50,760 nucleotides of DNA from contig JARKPO010000057.1 in the NCBI GenBank assembly GCA_029975215.1, forward strand, positions 1 to 50,760. The letters run 5' to 3'. The notes under the pieces were generated by a model. It did not search any database, had not been told where the DNA came from, and saw nothing but the letters and a program-made list of their open reading frames with translations. Source of the stretch: Levilinea sp. (GTDB taxonomy: Bacteria; Chloroflexota; Anaerolineae; Anaerolineales; Anaerolineaceae). Positions within the stretch are counted from its first letter, which is position 1, and each line of letters starts with the position of its first letter. Shown piece by piece: positions 42,959 through 50,760 of this stretch. The position numbers and the translations under genes are program-made.

Positions 42959-44074
42959 ATGGACGAAACCTATTTGTATCAACAGATCGCCGAATCCATC
43001 CGCCAGGAGATCCTCAGCGGCCGCCTGCAGCCGGGGGACCGTCTGCCCGCTGTGCGCCAGATGTGCGCCCGTTGGAACTGCACCCCCGGTACGGTGCAGC
43101 GCGCCTACAACGAGCTTTCCCGCCAGGGGCTGCTGGTCAGCCGCGCTGGACAGGGAACCCAGGTGGGCGAGGCCATCCCCCCCGCCCAGGCTCAGACCCA
43201 GACCGTCATCCGTCAGGCCAGCCTGGTGCACCGCGCCGAAGCTTTCCTGCTGGAAACGCTGACCGCCGGCCACACCCTGGAAGAGGTGCAGTCCGCTTTG
43301 CAGTTAGCCATGGACCGCTGGCGCACTCTGGAACACCAGCAGCACATCCCCCTGCGGCGCGTCCTGCGCTTTGTAGGCAGCCATGACCCCCTGCTCAACG
43401 CCCTGGCGGCCCAATTCAGCGAGATTGTGCCCGGCTGCGCCCTGCAAATTGCCTATGCTGGCAGTCAGGGCGGCTTGCAGGCCCTGGCCGAAGGCCGCGC
43501 CGAGTTGGCAGGCTCTCATCTCTGGGATCCGCACAGCGGCAGCTACAACCGCATCGCCGTGCAAAAGGCCCTCCCCGGCCGAAAAATGGCCCTGCTCACC
43601 CTGGCTCACCGCCGCCTGGGTCTCATCATCCCCCCCGGCAACCCGCTGAAACTAAGCGGCCTTTTGGATCTGGCTCAGCCGCGCGTTCGCTTTGTCAACC
43701 GCCAGCCCGGCTCGGGAACCCGCGTCTGGCTGGATGCCATGTTGGAACAGGCGGGCATAGCCCCCCAAAACATCCAGGGCTACAGCGACGAGCGCCTGAC
43801 CCATTCCGACGTGGCTCGCGCAGTGGCCGAAGGCGCCGCTTCCACCGGTCTGGGCCTCGAATCCGCGGCCCTGGCCTACGGCCTGGATTTCATCTTCCTC
43901 ACCCGCGAACGCTACGATCTGGTCGCGCCCGCCGAGGCCCTGGCCCAGCCGCCTCTGAACGCCCTGGCTGACTGGCTGGCTTCCCCCGCTGGCAAAGATT
44001 TCATCTCCCGTTTCCCCGGCTATGAAAACCAGGAAACCGGTCAGATTCACCTCGCGGACCCACCCCAGACATAA
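42959..44074 (+). CDS. GntR-type HTH regulator with periplasmic-binding-protein-like sensor (W/Mo-responsive)
   Basis: 371 residues from ATG 42959, with GAAGGTG upstream. Winged helix-turn-helix of GntR/YtrA type at 1-75 (QQIAESIRQEILSGRLQPGDRLPAVRQMCARWNCTPGTVQRAYNEL in order), a linker, then a PBP_like domain (about 140-360) related to ModE-associated and TupA-like binding proteins: VGSHDPLLNALAAQF, YAGSQGGLQALAEGRAELAGSHLWDP, NRQPGSGTRVWLDAML and EGAASTGLGLESAA. It probably binds tungstate or molybdate directly and represses the flanking uptake genes; the shared AGTATATTTGTATC motif is its likely site. Confidence 0.88.
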   Translation: MDETYLYQQIAESIRQEILSGRLQPGDRLPAVRQMCARWNCTPGTVQRAYNELSRQGLLVSRAGQGTQVGEAIPPAQAQTQTVIRQASLVHRAEAFLLETLTAGHTLEEVQSALQLAMDRWRTLEHQQHIPLRRVLRFVGSHDPLLNALAAQFSEIVPGCALQIAYAGSQGGLQALAEGRAELAGSHLWDPHSGSYNRIAVQKALPGRKMALLTLAHRRLGLIIPPGNPLKLSGLLDLAQPRVRFVNRQPGSGTRVWLDAMLEQAGIAPQNIQGYSDERLTHSDVARAVAEGAASTGLGLESAALAYGLDFIFLTRERYDLVAPAEALAQPPLNALADWLASPAGKDFISRFPGYENQETGQIHLADPPQT

Positions 44075-44110
44075 TAAAACGGGCTGAGCAAAATGAGTTT
44101 GCCCAGCCCG
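44073..44110 (-). terminator. Terminator of tupA
   Basis: Stem CGGGCTG/CAGCCCG (44080-44086, 44104-44110), extended inward by GCAAA/TTTGC-type pairs; on the minus strand TTTTATT follows. It abuts the stop of the convergent regulator gene. Confidence 0.8.
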
Positions 44111-44132
44111 CACGCTTGCTTAACCGCCCGGT

Positions 44133-45098
44133 TTACTTCCCGACGGCGTCTTCAGCTTTACCCGCGTCTGCAAAGAACAGTGGCTGGCCGTATTTTTCCA
44201 CGCCAAATTCAGAAATCATTTTCTGCGTGTCCGCCGCCACCAAGAAATCAGCGAAAGCCTTGGCCCCTTCCACATTCACCTTGGGCCATTTCTCCGGGTT
44301 CACGGTGATCACATGGTAGATGTTCAGCAGCGAAGCGTCGCCTTCCACCAGAATTTCCAATTCCAGCGTATCTTTCTGCGCCAGGTAGGTCGCCCGATCG
44401 GTCAGGGTGTACCCGGCCTTTTCCGAAGCGATGCGCAGGGTTTCGCCCATGCCCTGCCCCGACTGCAAATACCAATCGCCCTCAGGGGTGATCCCGGCAG
44501 CCTTCCACAAATTAAGCTCCATCTTGTGCGTGCCCGAATCGTCGCCGCGGGACACAAACACCGCCTTGGCTTCGGCAATTTTCTTCAGCACGTCCGCCGG
44601 AGCTTTCACACCCTTCACCCCCGCCGGATCTTCCTTGGGCCCGACAAAGATGAAGTCGTTGTGCATCACCAGCAAGCGCTCCTTGCCAAAGCCCTGGTCC
44701 ATCAGCTCTTTTTCCGCGGCGGGCGCATGCACCAGCAGCACATCCGCGTTGCCTTCTTCGCCCATTTTCAAAGCCTGACCGCTGCCCACCGCCACCATCT
44801 TCACCTGGTAGCCGCTTTTCTCCTGAAATACGGGCAGCAGCACGTCTAACAGGCCCGAATCACGCGTGCTGGTGGTGGTCGCCAGAATCAGTTCCGTGAC
44901 CGCCGGTGCAGCAGGGGCCGCCGGGGCTTCTGCGGTGGGGGCCGCGGGTTCCGCCGGAACATCCGTTGGGGCTGGAACATCCACTGGGGCTGGAACAGCC
45001 GTCGGGGCTGCGGGCGCCGCGGGGGTGCACGCCGCCAAAACCAAAGCAAAGGCCAACATCAGCGCCATCCACGGGCGCATTTGAGTGAGTGAACGCAT
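44133..45098 (-). CDS. tupA: Tungstate-binding lipoprotein, TupA type
   Basis: 321 residues from ATG 45096-45098, 6 bases after AGGAG; the ATG two codons upstream sits against that site and is less likely. Lipobox VLAAC with Cys24, then a 45-residue Pro/Ala/Thr/Val linker. The TupA signature TTTST (ILATTTSTRDSGLLD) opens the domain; VAVGSGQALKMGEEGNADVLLVHA and FVSRGDDSGTHKME continue it. TupA binds tungstate with very high affinity and molybdate poorly. No tupB or tupC is nearby. Preceded by the shared operator. Confidence 0.93.
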   Translation of the reverse strand: MRSLTQMRPWMALMLAFALVLAACTPAAPAAPTAVPAPVDVPAPTDVPAEPAAPTAEAPAAPAAPAVTELILATTTSTRDSGLLDVLLPVFQEKSGYQVKMVAVGSGQALKMGEEGNADVLLVHAPAAEKELMDQGFGKERLLVMHNDFIFVGPKEDPAGVKGVKAPADVLKKIAEAKAVFVSRGDDSGTHKMELNLWKAAGITPEGDWYLQSGQGMGETLRIASEKAGYTLTDRATYLAQKDTLELEILVEGDASLLNIYHVITVNPEKWPKVNVEGAKAFADFLVAADTQKMISEFGVEKYGQPLFFADAGKAEDAVGK

Positions 45099-45114
45099 AA
45101 TCATCTCCTGAGAA

Positions 45115-45148
45115 ATACAGTATATTTGTATCGCTTCATTTGATTATA
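45115..45148 (-). promoter_or_regulatory. Promoter and operator of tupA
   Basis: Minus-strand TATAAT at 45143-45148 predicts a start near 45136. AGTATATTTGTATC lies at 45119-45132, with ATACA/TGTAT inverted arms at 45115-45119 and 45127-45131, just downstream of the predicted start, where a repressor would block elongation or initiation. Confidence 0.65.
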
Positions 45149-45235
45149 CTGCATCTTGCGCCACTCTCAGGCAGTCCTCCCCTAAAAAGGATGAAAATCA
45201 CCCGCTTTGTATGGCAAAGTCCAGCCACAACCGCC

Positions 45236-45271
45236 AAAAAAACAGCCGCCCGGTGGTGTTCCGTGCGGCTG
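45236..45271 (-). terminator. Terminator of the HD-GYP gene
   Basis: Stem CAGCCGC/GCGGCTG (45243-45249, 45265-45271), 15-base loop, followed on the minus strand by seven T's. Confidence 0.85.
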
Positions 45272-45293
45272 GCGGGTGTTCATCTCGGTTTTT

Positions 45294-48200
45294 CTAGGTC
45301 TTGGTCCATTCCGGATAATTCTCTAAAAAGATATTCACCACCGCCGGGTCAAAATGTTTCCCCGCCTGGTCGCGGATGTAGGCCAGGGCTTCCTCTTCGC
45401 CCCAGGCCGGGCGGTAAGGCCGGTTCGAGGTCAGCGCGTCCCAAACATCCACCACCGCAAAAATGCGCGCCGCCAAGGGGATCAGCTCCCCTTTCAGCCC
45501 GCGTGGGTAGCCGCTGCCGTCCCAGCGTTCATGGTGGCTGTAGGGGATGTCCAGCGACTGCCACAAATAGGGAATCGGGGAAAGCATGGCCTGGGCATAG
45601 GAAGGATGCCGCCGCATGATGGCCCATTCTTCGGTGGTCAGCGAACCAGGTTTCAAGAGGATGCTGTCGGGGATGCCCATCTTGCCGATGTCGTGCAGCA
45701 GCGCCCCCCGCCGGTAATACACCCGTTCCTCCCCCGAAACGCCCATCGCCTCAGCCAACCTCAGGGTCATTTCCGTTACCCGGCGCGTGTGGCCTTCGGT
45801 TTCTTTATCGCGTAAATCCAAAGCCCGCGACCACCCCTCAATGGTGGCGTCGTAGGCCTCAGCCAGTTCGCGGTTGCTTTGCTGCAAATCGCTGAACAGA
45901 ATTGCATTTTCCACAGCAATGGAAAGCTGGCCAGCAATCGTGATCAGAAATTCCAGCCATTCCTCATCCATGCGCCCGGCGTCGCTGCCGTATACTTCCA
46001 GCACGCCTTCGAACATGTTCTTGGATTCCAGCGGTAAACCCACGTACTTCTGGATTCCAGCTTCATGCACAGCCTGGATGGATTCATCCCCCCAAAATTC
46101 TTCCGGCGGGTTGGTCAAATCCTCAATCGTCAGGATCGTCCGCTTTTCTGCCACCCAGGCCGCCAGCGAGTGCCCCACCTTACCGCGAAAGTCCAGCTTA
46201 CTTTCCGGGCTGCAGCAAGCCATCAAGGTCAGCACACCCGATTTCCCGCGCGCCAGATGCACAGCCACCCCTTCCACATTCAGCTGCACGGCAGCTTGCT
46301 CGCAAATTGCCTTCAGCGTCGAGGATAAATCCAGGTTATGAATAATGGTCTGGTCAATCACCCGCAGCGAGGTCAATTGGCGCAGCTGCCGCTGGGTTTC
46401 GTCAAACAGACGCGCATTTATGATGGCCAAACCGACCTGGTTGGCCATCATGCTGAGTAAATCCGCCTCATTTTGATTATAGATGTTGGCCTGATAGCTT
46501 TGCAGTTCCATCAAGCCAATCACACGTCCTTCGACCAGGATGGGCACATACATGCCAGTCTCCGGCAGCTCGCCTTTCCCCACAAAATGACCCCGCCCGG
46601 CCCGCGCGCGTGCGCCTAACTCGTCGCAGACCACCGGTCGAGCACTGTAGATGGCCTTCGCCCGACCATAATTGGCATCTGCGGGAGTGTAATGTAGCGG
46701 CGGAAATTCACTGGGGTCAATTTCTTCCGCTCCGTTCATCATAAAGGCCGCGGTAAGCTCGCTCTTTTCAGCATCAAACAACGAAATGCCGAAATTATCC
46801 GCGTTAATCAGCTGGCGCACATATTTGCAGGCGGTTTGATACACGCTGTACAACTCCCGACTGCCAACCAGTTCTTGCCCCATTCGGTTGGCAATTGCCA
46901 ACTGAAGCGCGCGGCGCTCAGTGGCTTCGTGCAATGCAGCGCGCTGAATGGCATTGGCGGTGATGTCGCTGATCGAATACAGCAAATGCTGCTCGCCTAC
47001 CTCAAACACCCGTTCGCGCCCCACCCATACCGCCCCAATCTGCTGCTCTCGCGCCGCCACAATCCCGCAGGCCACATAGTAATCTGGGGTCACTTCCGCC
47101 AGCCGTTCGGTAAGTTCCACACTCTTGCAGCGCAGTCCGCGCAGCGAGGCCCAGGCTCCCCCCGCCTCTTCCACAAACACTTCGTCGTAATCCCCCATGC
47201 GAATCACCAGGGCCGCCGCCGCCGCGTGCAGCAGCTGCGCCGCCTGATCCACCAGAATGGGGCCCATCTCTTTACGGGTGGGGGCCAGGCGCAGCGCCGA
47301 AGACACATTGGCGATCACTGTCAATTCCTGCTGGCGCTGATACTGCTCGCTCATGTCCAGCACGGTATCCACTGCCCCCTGAAAAACCTTTTCCGCGTTC
47401 TGAATCGGGCTGGAGCTGACCAGGGCGGTGATCAAGTCGCCGTCGCGCCGCTGCAGCCGCACTTCATATTGAATACGCTCTCCCTGACGCAACCTGGCGC
47501 GAGTCTCTTGCACCTTGTCTTGATCATAAGCATACACAAATTCTTCCACCGAACGGTTGCGCAGATCCTCAGCAGAATACCCCAGCAGTTTTTGCAGGGC
47601 TTCGTTGGTGAACACCGTGCGCCCTTCACTGTCCGTTTCCCAAATGCCCTCCTGTGCGTTCTGCACAATGCGCCGGTAGCGTTCTTCTCCGTGTTGAAAG
47701 CGAGCCTGCAAAAGGGTCTGCTCCAAATACACAAAGAAAATCAGTATCGACACCGAGATGGCGATCGTGCCGATCATTGAAACCGGGAATTGCATCGGGC
47801 TTTGATGCCAGAAGGTGATCAATACCTGCACAGCGCCCAACAAAAACACGATGATCAGCCATTTCAAGCTGCCGCCAGCGATCTGTTGAAAAATCTGGTA
47901 CGAGCGGATCAAAATTACCGCGGCGCAAAAAAGCGTTAAAAATTGCACCGCCATAAAGAAGGCCACCGCGCTTTGCATGGACGCCAACAGGCGGATCGCA
48001 CCACCAACAGCCAAAATGCCCCCTACGCAGGCCGCCATCAGGAGCAGATTCAATTCATAGAACAACCCCAGGGTGCCCATCACCGCCACCAGCAGCGCCA
48101 CCGTGGCTAAAAATGGATATAAAAACTCCCACACAGGTCCGTACGGAGATAACAACCCCGCCGCCGCCGACAGCACATAAATCCCCCATCCCAAAGAAAT

Positions 48201-48338
48201 CCACCGGTAGCGGGTATCCTTCAATCGTTCCGCCAAATCCAGCGTGACTATAACTGCTATGATGCGCACGACCATCAGGGTTAACAGGCCAAATTGAAAG
48301 ATTCCCACGGTTTCACCTGCAAAGGGCAATAATTCCAC
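45294..48338 (-). CDS. Membrane sensor PAS-GAF-GAF-GAF-HD-GYP c-di-GMP phosphodiesterase
   Basis: 1014 residues, GTG start at 48338 with no clear ribosome site. An N-terminal membrane region of about six or seven helices (1-210) precedes a PAS domain (about 222-345, YRRIVQNAQEGIWETDSEGRTVFTN), three GAF-like domains (about 355-485, 490-655, 665-815) and a C-terminal HD-GYP domain (about 830-1010): EGHTRRV, GALLHDIGKMGIPD, HHERWDGSGYP and DVWDALTSNRPYR carry the metal-binding His/Asp set. HD-GYP hydrolyses c-di-GMP to pGpG or GMP. The signal sensed is unknown. Transcribed alone. Confidence 0.92.
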   Translation of the reverse strand: MELLPFAGETVGIFQFGLLTLMVVRIIAVIVTLDLAERLKDTRYRWISLGWGIYVLSAAAGLLSPYGPVWEFLYPFLATVALLVAVMGTLGLFYELNLLLMAACVGGILAVGGAIRLLASMQSAVAFFMAVQFLTLFCAAVILIRSYQIFQQIAGGSLKWLIIVFLLGAVQVLITFWHQSPMQFPVSMIGTIAISVSILIFFVYLEQTLLQARFQHGEERYRRIVQNAQEGIWETDSEGRTVFTNEALQKLLGYSAEDLRNRSVEEFVYAYDQDKVQETRARLRQGERIQYEVRLQRRDGDLITALVSSSPIQNAEKVFQGAVDTVLDMSEQYQRQQELTVIANVSSALRLAPTRKEMGPILVDQAAQLLHAAAAALVIRMGDYDEVFVEEAGGAWASLRGLRCKSVELTERLAEVTPDYYVACGIVAAREQQIGAVWVGRERVFEVGEQHLLYSISDITANAIQRAALHEATERRALQLAIANRMGQELVGSRELYSVYQTACKYVRQLINADNFGISLFDAEKSELTAAFMMNGAEEIDPSEFPPLHYTPADANYGRAKAIYSARPVVCDELGARARAGRGHFVGKGELPETGMYVPILVEGRVIGLMELQSYQANIYNQNEADLLSMMANQVGLAIINARLFDETQRQLRQLTSLRVIDQTIIHNLDLSSTLKAICEQAAVQLNVEGVAVHLARGKSGVLTLMACCSPESKLDFRGKVGHSLAAWVAEKRTILTIEDLTNPPEEFWGDESIQAVHEAGIQKYVGLPLESKNMFEGVLEVYGSDAGRMDEEWLEFLITIAGQLSIAVENAILFSDLQQSNRELAEAYDATIEGWSRALDLRDKETEGHTRRVTEMTLRLAEAMGVSGEERVYYRRGALLHDIGKMGIPDSILLKPGSLTTEEWAIMRRHPSYAQAMLSPIPYLWQSLDIPYSHHERWDGSGYPRGLKGELIPLAARIFAVVDVWDALTSNRPYRPAWGEEEALAYIRDQAGKHFDPAVVNIFLENYPEWTKT

Positions 48339-48551
48339 AAGAAATTGATGAGTGGGGCACAGCTAGACACCCATCCATATCCGCCGCGATTGGCACACAT
48401 TAAGGCCATCCACTCAGCCAACGGGCAAAGGACGGTTTGGTTTCTATCTTAAATATACAAGATAACCGAATGTTTTGGCAGGCAAAAACAGGCAGCTTGC
48501 AATATTGTAGAGTCCGTTTAGGAACCCTGCCGCTTCTCCCCCGCGGCTTTC

Positions 48552-49547
48552 TCAGTCTTGCCCAGGCCGAACCCCGCTCATGGCCGCCAGGATGCGTTCC
48601 GTGGTGCGGTTAAAATTGGCATCCACTTTGCAGGCCTGCGGGTGTGCCCTGTGCCAGGCGATGATCTCCTTCACCCCTTGTGAAAATGGGATCACTGCGC
48701 GAAAATCCAGCACAGCTCGTTTGATTTTTTGGTTGTCAAACACCCGACTGTGGGCCTTATCCCCCAGCAGGCTGGCTCCCCACTCCGCGTCAAAGGCCGC
48801 GATCACCTCCGAAGGCACATGCACGATCTTTGCCTGTGTGCCCGCTGCCTGCGCAATCAGCGCATGAATCTGATCCCAGGTCAGCCACTCATCCGAAGTG
48901 ATGTGATAGGTCTCGCCCAGCGCATGACTGTTGCCCAGCAGACCCAGAAACCCGCGTGCGAAATCGGTGTGGTGGGTCAGAGTCCACAAAGAGGTTCCGT
49001 CCCCATGCACCACTATCGGCTCTCCTCTCAGCATGCGGTCCAGCACGGTATACCCGCCCTCCACCGGCAAGTATGAAGGTGCGTAAGTATGCGAGGGACG
49101 CACCACGGTCACAGGGAATTTTTCCTCACGGTAAGCCCGCAGCAGGCGCTCTTCGCAGGCTATTTTGCTGCGCGAATACTGCCAGAACGGGTTGTCCAGC
49201 AGGGTCGCCTCCGTCACCGGCAGCCGGCGCGGCGGGGTCTGGTAAGCCGAGGCTGAGCTGATGAACACATATTGATCCGTACGCCCGCGGAACAATTCCA
49301 AGTCCATCTCCACCTGTTCCGGCAGATAAGCCACCCAGTTTACCACTGCATCAAAGGTGTGATCCCCCAGCGCGCGCAGGGCCGATTCACGATCACGGAT
49401 ATCCCCCACCAGCAGATGCGCGCCCGCCGTTGGTGGGCGGAAGGACTGCCCGCGGTTCATTAAATACAGCTCCATGCCCCGTTCCACGGCCAGCGGCGCG
49501 CAGCCCGAACTGATAATTCCCGTCCCGCCGATGAATAAAACTTTCAT
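48552..49547 (-). CDS. Extended SDR / NAD-dependent epimerase-dehydratase-like protein
   Basis: 331 residues; AGGAGG precedes the ATG. Rossmann motif GGTGIISSG (GxxGxxS form), then NWVAYLPEQVEMDLELF, FISSASAYQ and WQYSRSKIACEE, which supplies YxxxK as YSRSK. The RPSHTYAPSY segment and the HITSDEWLTWDQIH region match the epimerase branch related to chloroplast CSP41-like and isoflavone reductase-like proteins. Probably uses NAD(P) on a sugar nucleotide. Second gene of a two-gene unit, 17 bases after the ATP-grasp gene. The 213 bases between it and the HD-GYP gene hold no gene or clear terminator. Confidence 0.87.
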   Translation of the reverse strand: MKVLFIGGTGIISSGCAPLAVERGMELYLMNRGQSFRPPTAGAHLLVGDIRDRESALRALGDHTFDAVVNWVAYLPEQVEMDLELFRGRTDQYVFISSASAYQTPPRRLPVTEATLLDNPFWQYSRSKIACEERLLRAYREEKFPVTVVRPSHTYAPSYLPVEGGYTVLDRMLRGEPIVVHGDGTSLWTLTHHTDFARGFLGLLGNSHALGETYHITSDEWLTWDQIHALIAQAAGTQAKIVHVPSEVIAAFDAEWGASLLGDKAHSRVFDNQKIKRAVLDFRAVIPFSQGVKEIIAWHRAHPQACKVDANFNRTTERILAAMSGVRPGQD

Positions 49548-49564
49548 ATCTGCCTCCTGCCCGC

Positions 49565-50422
49565 TCAGCGCGGGAAGTACACTTTCAGCACTGCGTCCAA
49601 CACCTCAGGGGCATAGCGAATATTCGCCCCAAAACGCGCGTTAATTTCCAGCACCACCGGCTGCCCGTCAGCCCGCCTTCGGATATCTACATCCAACGGG
49701 CCGGTCAGCCCCACGGCCTGGGCAGCCAAAACCGCCGTGCGAGCCACGTCTGCCGCCTCCACCCGCTCCACGCTCAGCGCGTTGCCGGTGATGCCCTCGC
49801 GCAGGGCGGTTTTTTCCAGTACCACCGCAAAGGATTCGGCCTCGCCCACAAACACATTGGGCGCGTAATCAATCCCCGGCACAAATTCCTGCACAATCCA
49901 ATCCTCATCTGGCCAGGCCTGCTGCCCCCATTCCCCCGCCTGCAGCAGGCGCACGCCGCGGCCGCCGCGCCCACGCCGCGGCTTCACCACGCACGGCCAA
50001 CCCAACCGCTCCGCCACCGCCTGGGCATCTGCAAATTCCGAAGGCAGACCAAATTTGGGAACCGGAACCTCGCGCCGCCCAAGCTCCTTGGCCGTCCAAT
50101 ATTTATCCTGAGCGACAGCCACGGCCTGTTCAGATGAAATCACTACCGGTGTATCCTCTTGCCGGCTCCATTCCCCAGCCATCAAAGGCAGTTCCTCAGT
50201 CAGCGTGGGGATGACCAGATCTACATTCTCGCGGCGCACAATTTCCTGCAGGAAGGGCAGATACTGCGGGTCAAAAACCGGCAGGGCCTGAAGAAACAAA
50301 CCTTCCGGAAAAGGCACTTCGCGCAAATCTACCCCCACCACATGGCAGCCGCGCTCCACCAGCATCGCGGCTAAATTCGCCCCGGCTGGCCCGCCCACCC
50401 CCGTGATTAAAATCGTCTTCAT
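49565..50422 (-). CDS. ATP-grasp protein (CarB-like carboxylate-amine ligase)
   Basis: 285 residues from ATG 50420-50422 with AGGAG 7 bases upstream; the open frame continues to 50599 but there it crosses the -10 box. N-terminal Rossmann-like part (ILITGVGGPAGANLAAML), VDLVIPTLTEEL, then the ATP-grasp fold: PCVVKPRRGRGGRGV (Lys and Gly-rich loop), DWIVQEFVPGIDYAPNVFV and the metal-binding GPLDVDIRRRADGQPVVLEINARFG. These proteins resemble carbamoyl phosphate synthase-like ligases that join a carboxylate to an amine through an acyl-phosphate. Substrate unknown. Co-transcribed with an SDR gene, so they may modify one sugar or peptide-like product. Confidence 0.87.
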   Translation of the reverse strand: MKTILITGVGGPAGANLAAMLVERGCHVVGVDLREVPFPEGLFLQALPVFDPQYLPFLQEIVRRENVDLVIPTLTEELPLMAGEWSRQEDTPVVISSEQAVAVAQDKYWTAKELGRREVPVPKFGLPSEFADAQAVAERLGWPCVVKPRRGRGGRGVRLLQAGEWGQQAWPDEDWIVQEFVPGIDYAPNVFVGEAESFAVVLEKTALREGITGNALSVERVEAADVARTAVLAAQAVGLTGPLDVDIRRRADGQPVVLEINARFGANIRYAPEVLDAVLKVYFPR

Positions 50423-50561
50423 CCCTTTGCTCCTGTGTGCGCTCTCAAGACCGTGCCAGGCGGTCCCCGTGTTTGGGCCGTCCCAACGACTGCTCGACTG
50501 TTCAGCGCCTCCCCACCAGCAAGCCCCCCAAAAGCGAGACTGCCAGTAGCCGTTTTCGTTA

Positions 50562-50567
50562 ATTATA
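50562..50567 (-). promoter_or_regulatory. -10 box of the ATP-grasp/SDR unit
   Basis: Minus-strand TATAAT; transcription from about 50555 would give a leader of roughly 130 bases, with no recognised riboswitch in it. -35 not clear. Confidence 0.45.
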
Positions 50568-50620
50568 CGGATTTTTTCACAAAGGACTTTTCCACGCAAG
50601 GGGCTATCTCGGTGCGCCAG

Positions 50621-50640
50621 TAGGGCAATCGCATTCTAGA
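50621..50640. mobile_element. Possible left end of the right-hand IS
   Basis: A TAGGGCAATCGCATTC-like stretch lies about 40 bases before the transposase start, a usual distance for the terminal repeat of an ISAs1-like element. The partner end is outside the window. Confidence 0.3.
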
Positions 50641-50677
50641 GAAATCGGGTATCCTCAAAGAAACCACGAGGAGCCCA

Positions 50678-50760
50678 ATGAATACCGAAGGAATGACAAA
50701 CAATCTCAACGCATACTTTACTCAACTACCGGATCAACGCCGAAAAGCCGGAAGGCGGCA
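50678..50760 (+). CDS. ISAs1-like transposase, N-terminal fragment (cut by window edge)
   Basis: 27 codons from ATG 50678, preceded by GAGGAG at 4 bases. The text YFTQLPDQRRKAGRR corresponds to the opening of ISAs1 (H-repeat) transposases, where a short LPDPRR motif precedes the DDE_Tnp_1-associated helices. Too little is visible to judge completeness or to exclude a related IS4-type family. Confidence 0.6.
   Translation, partial: MNTEGMTNNLNAYFTQLPDQRRKAGRR

Noticed and set aside
48339..48551. RNA gene or terminator between the HD-GYP and SDR genes
   Set aside because: Only short imperfect stems without U-tracts are present, and no tRNA-like or known RNA motif.
50423..50599. 59-codon extension of the ATP-grasp gene
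   Set aside because: It would include the predicted -10 box; AGGAG precedes ATG 50422, where the Rossmann-like fold begins.

Overview
The window reads as a GC-rich bacterial chromosome segment, most probably from a member of the Chloroflexota near the Anaerolineae. That placement is inferred from the gene types and from the Pro/Ala/Thr-rich linkers that follow the lipoprotein signals; no rRNA is present to confirm it. Genes are densely packed on both strands with many 4-base ATGA/GTGA overlaps, good Shine-Dalgarno sequences and recognisable sigma70-type promoters. A few genes instead have a -10 box 6-10 bases before the start codon and are probably read from leaderless or nearly leaderless mRNA. 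Both edges cut into insertion sequences: the 3' end of an IS481-like transposase on the left and the 5' end of an ISAs1-like transposase on the right.

Layout, left to right. 0.2-4.7 kb (-): an AttEFGH-like export operon (ATPase, FtsX permease, AttH lipocalin-like protein). 4.8-6.2 kb: a CorA-type Mg transporter divergent from tmRNA (ssrA). 6.3-10 kb: an MFS transporter, HAD phosphatase and barrel-only pyruvate kinase homologue, divergent from a DeoR-type regulator, with four TTTCGTGCA-type boxes between them. 10.1-16 kb: glucan enzymes (a large GH13 protein and a GH57 protein) and an NAD(P)-binding protein. 16.1-21 kb (+): a six-gene operon around an FtsZ homologue. 21-23.3 kb: histidine phosphatase, SlyD-type chaperone/isomerase, PH-SHOCT membrane protein. 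23.3-27.3 kb: a membrane-anchored peptide-type solute-binding protein and a CHASE-GAF-GGDEF diguanylate cyclase split by a frameshift. 27.3-32.6 kb: acyl-CoA ligase, MFS exporter, and an operon of 2Fe-2S protein, divergent phosphofructokinase and ECF S component. 32.6-35.2 kb (-): ECF T protein and fused A-A' ATPase. 35.2-39.1 kb (+): YgiQ-type radical SAM protein, THUMP methyltransferase, esterase. 39.1-45.1 kb: a tungstate/molybdate locus. 45.3-48.3 kb: a membrane PAS-GAF-HD-GYP protein. 48.5-50.4 kb: an SDR/ATP-grasp pair.

Three regions stand out. First, in the FtsZ operon the FtsZ homologue has His where the T7-loop catalytic Asp should be, and the two glycosidase-fold proteins of the same operon appear to have lost both catalytic glutamates (judged by eye). 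The operon ends with a weakly LCP-like secreted protein. Together this looks like an envelope or division module of non-catalytic homologues. Second, the tungstate/molybdate locus has a GntR-type regulator with a periplasmic-binding-protein-like sensor, two binding lipoproteins (TupA and WtpA types), one permease, a free Mop protein and an unusual lipoprotein with three predicted molybdopterin-oxidoreductase-like domains, but no ABC ATPase. An identical 14-base operator-like motif precedes tupA and the three-domain lipoprotein gene. Third, both glycolytic homologues (phosphofructokinase and pyruvate kinase) carry changes at normally invariant active-site positions.
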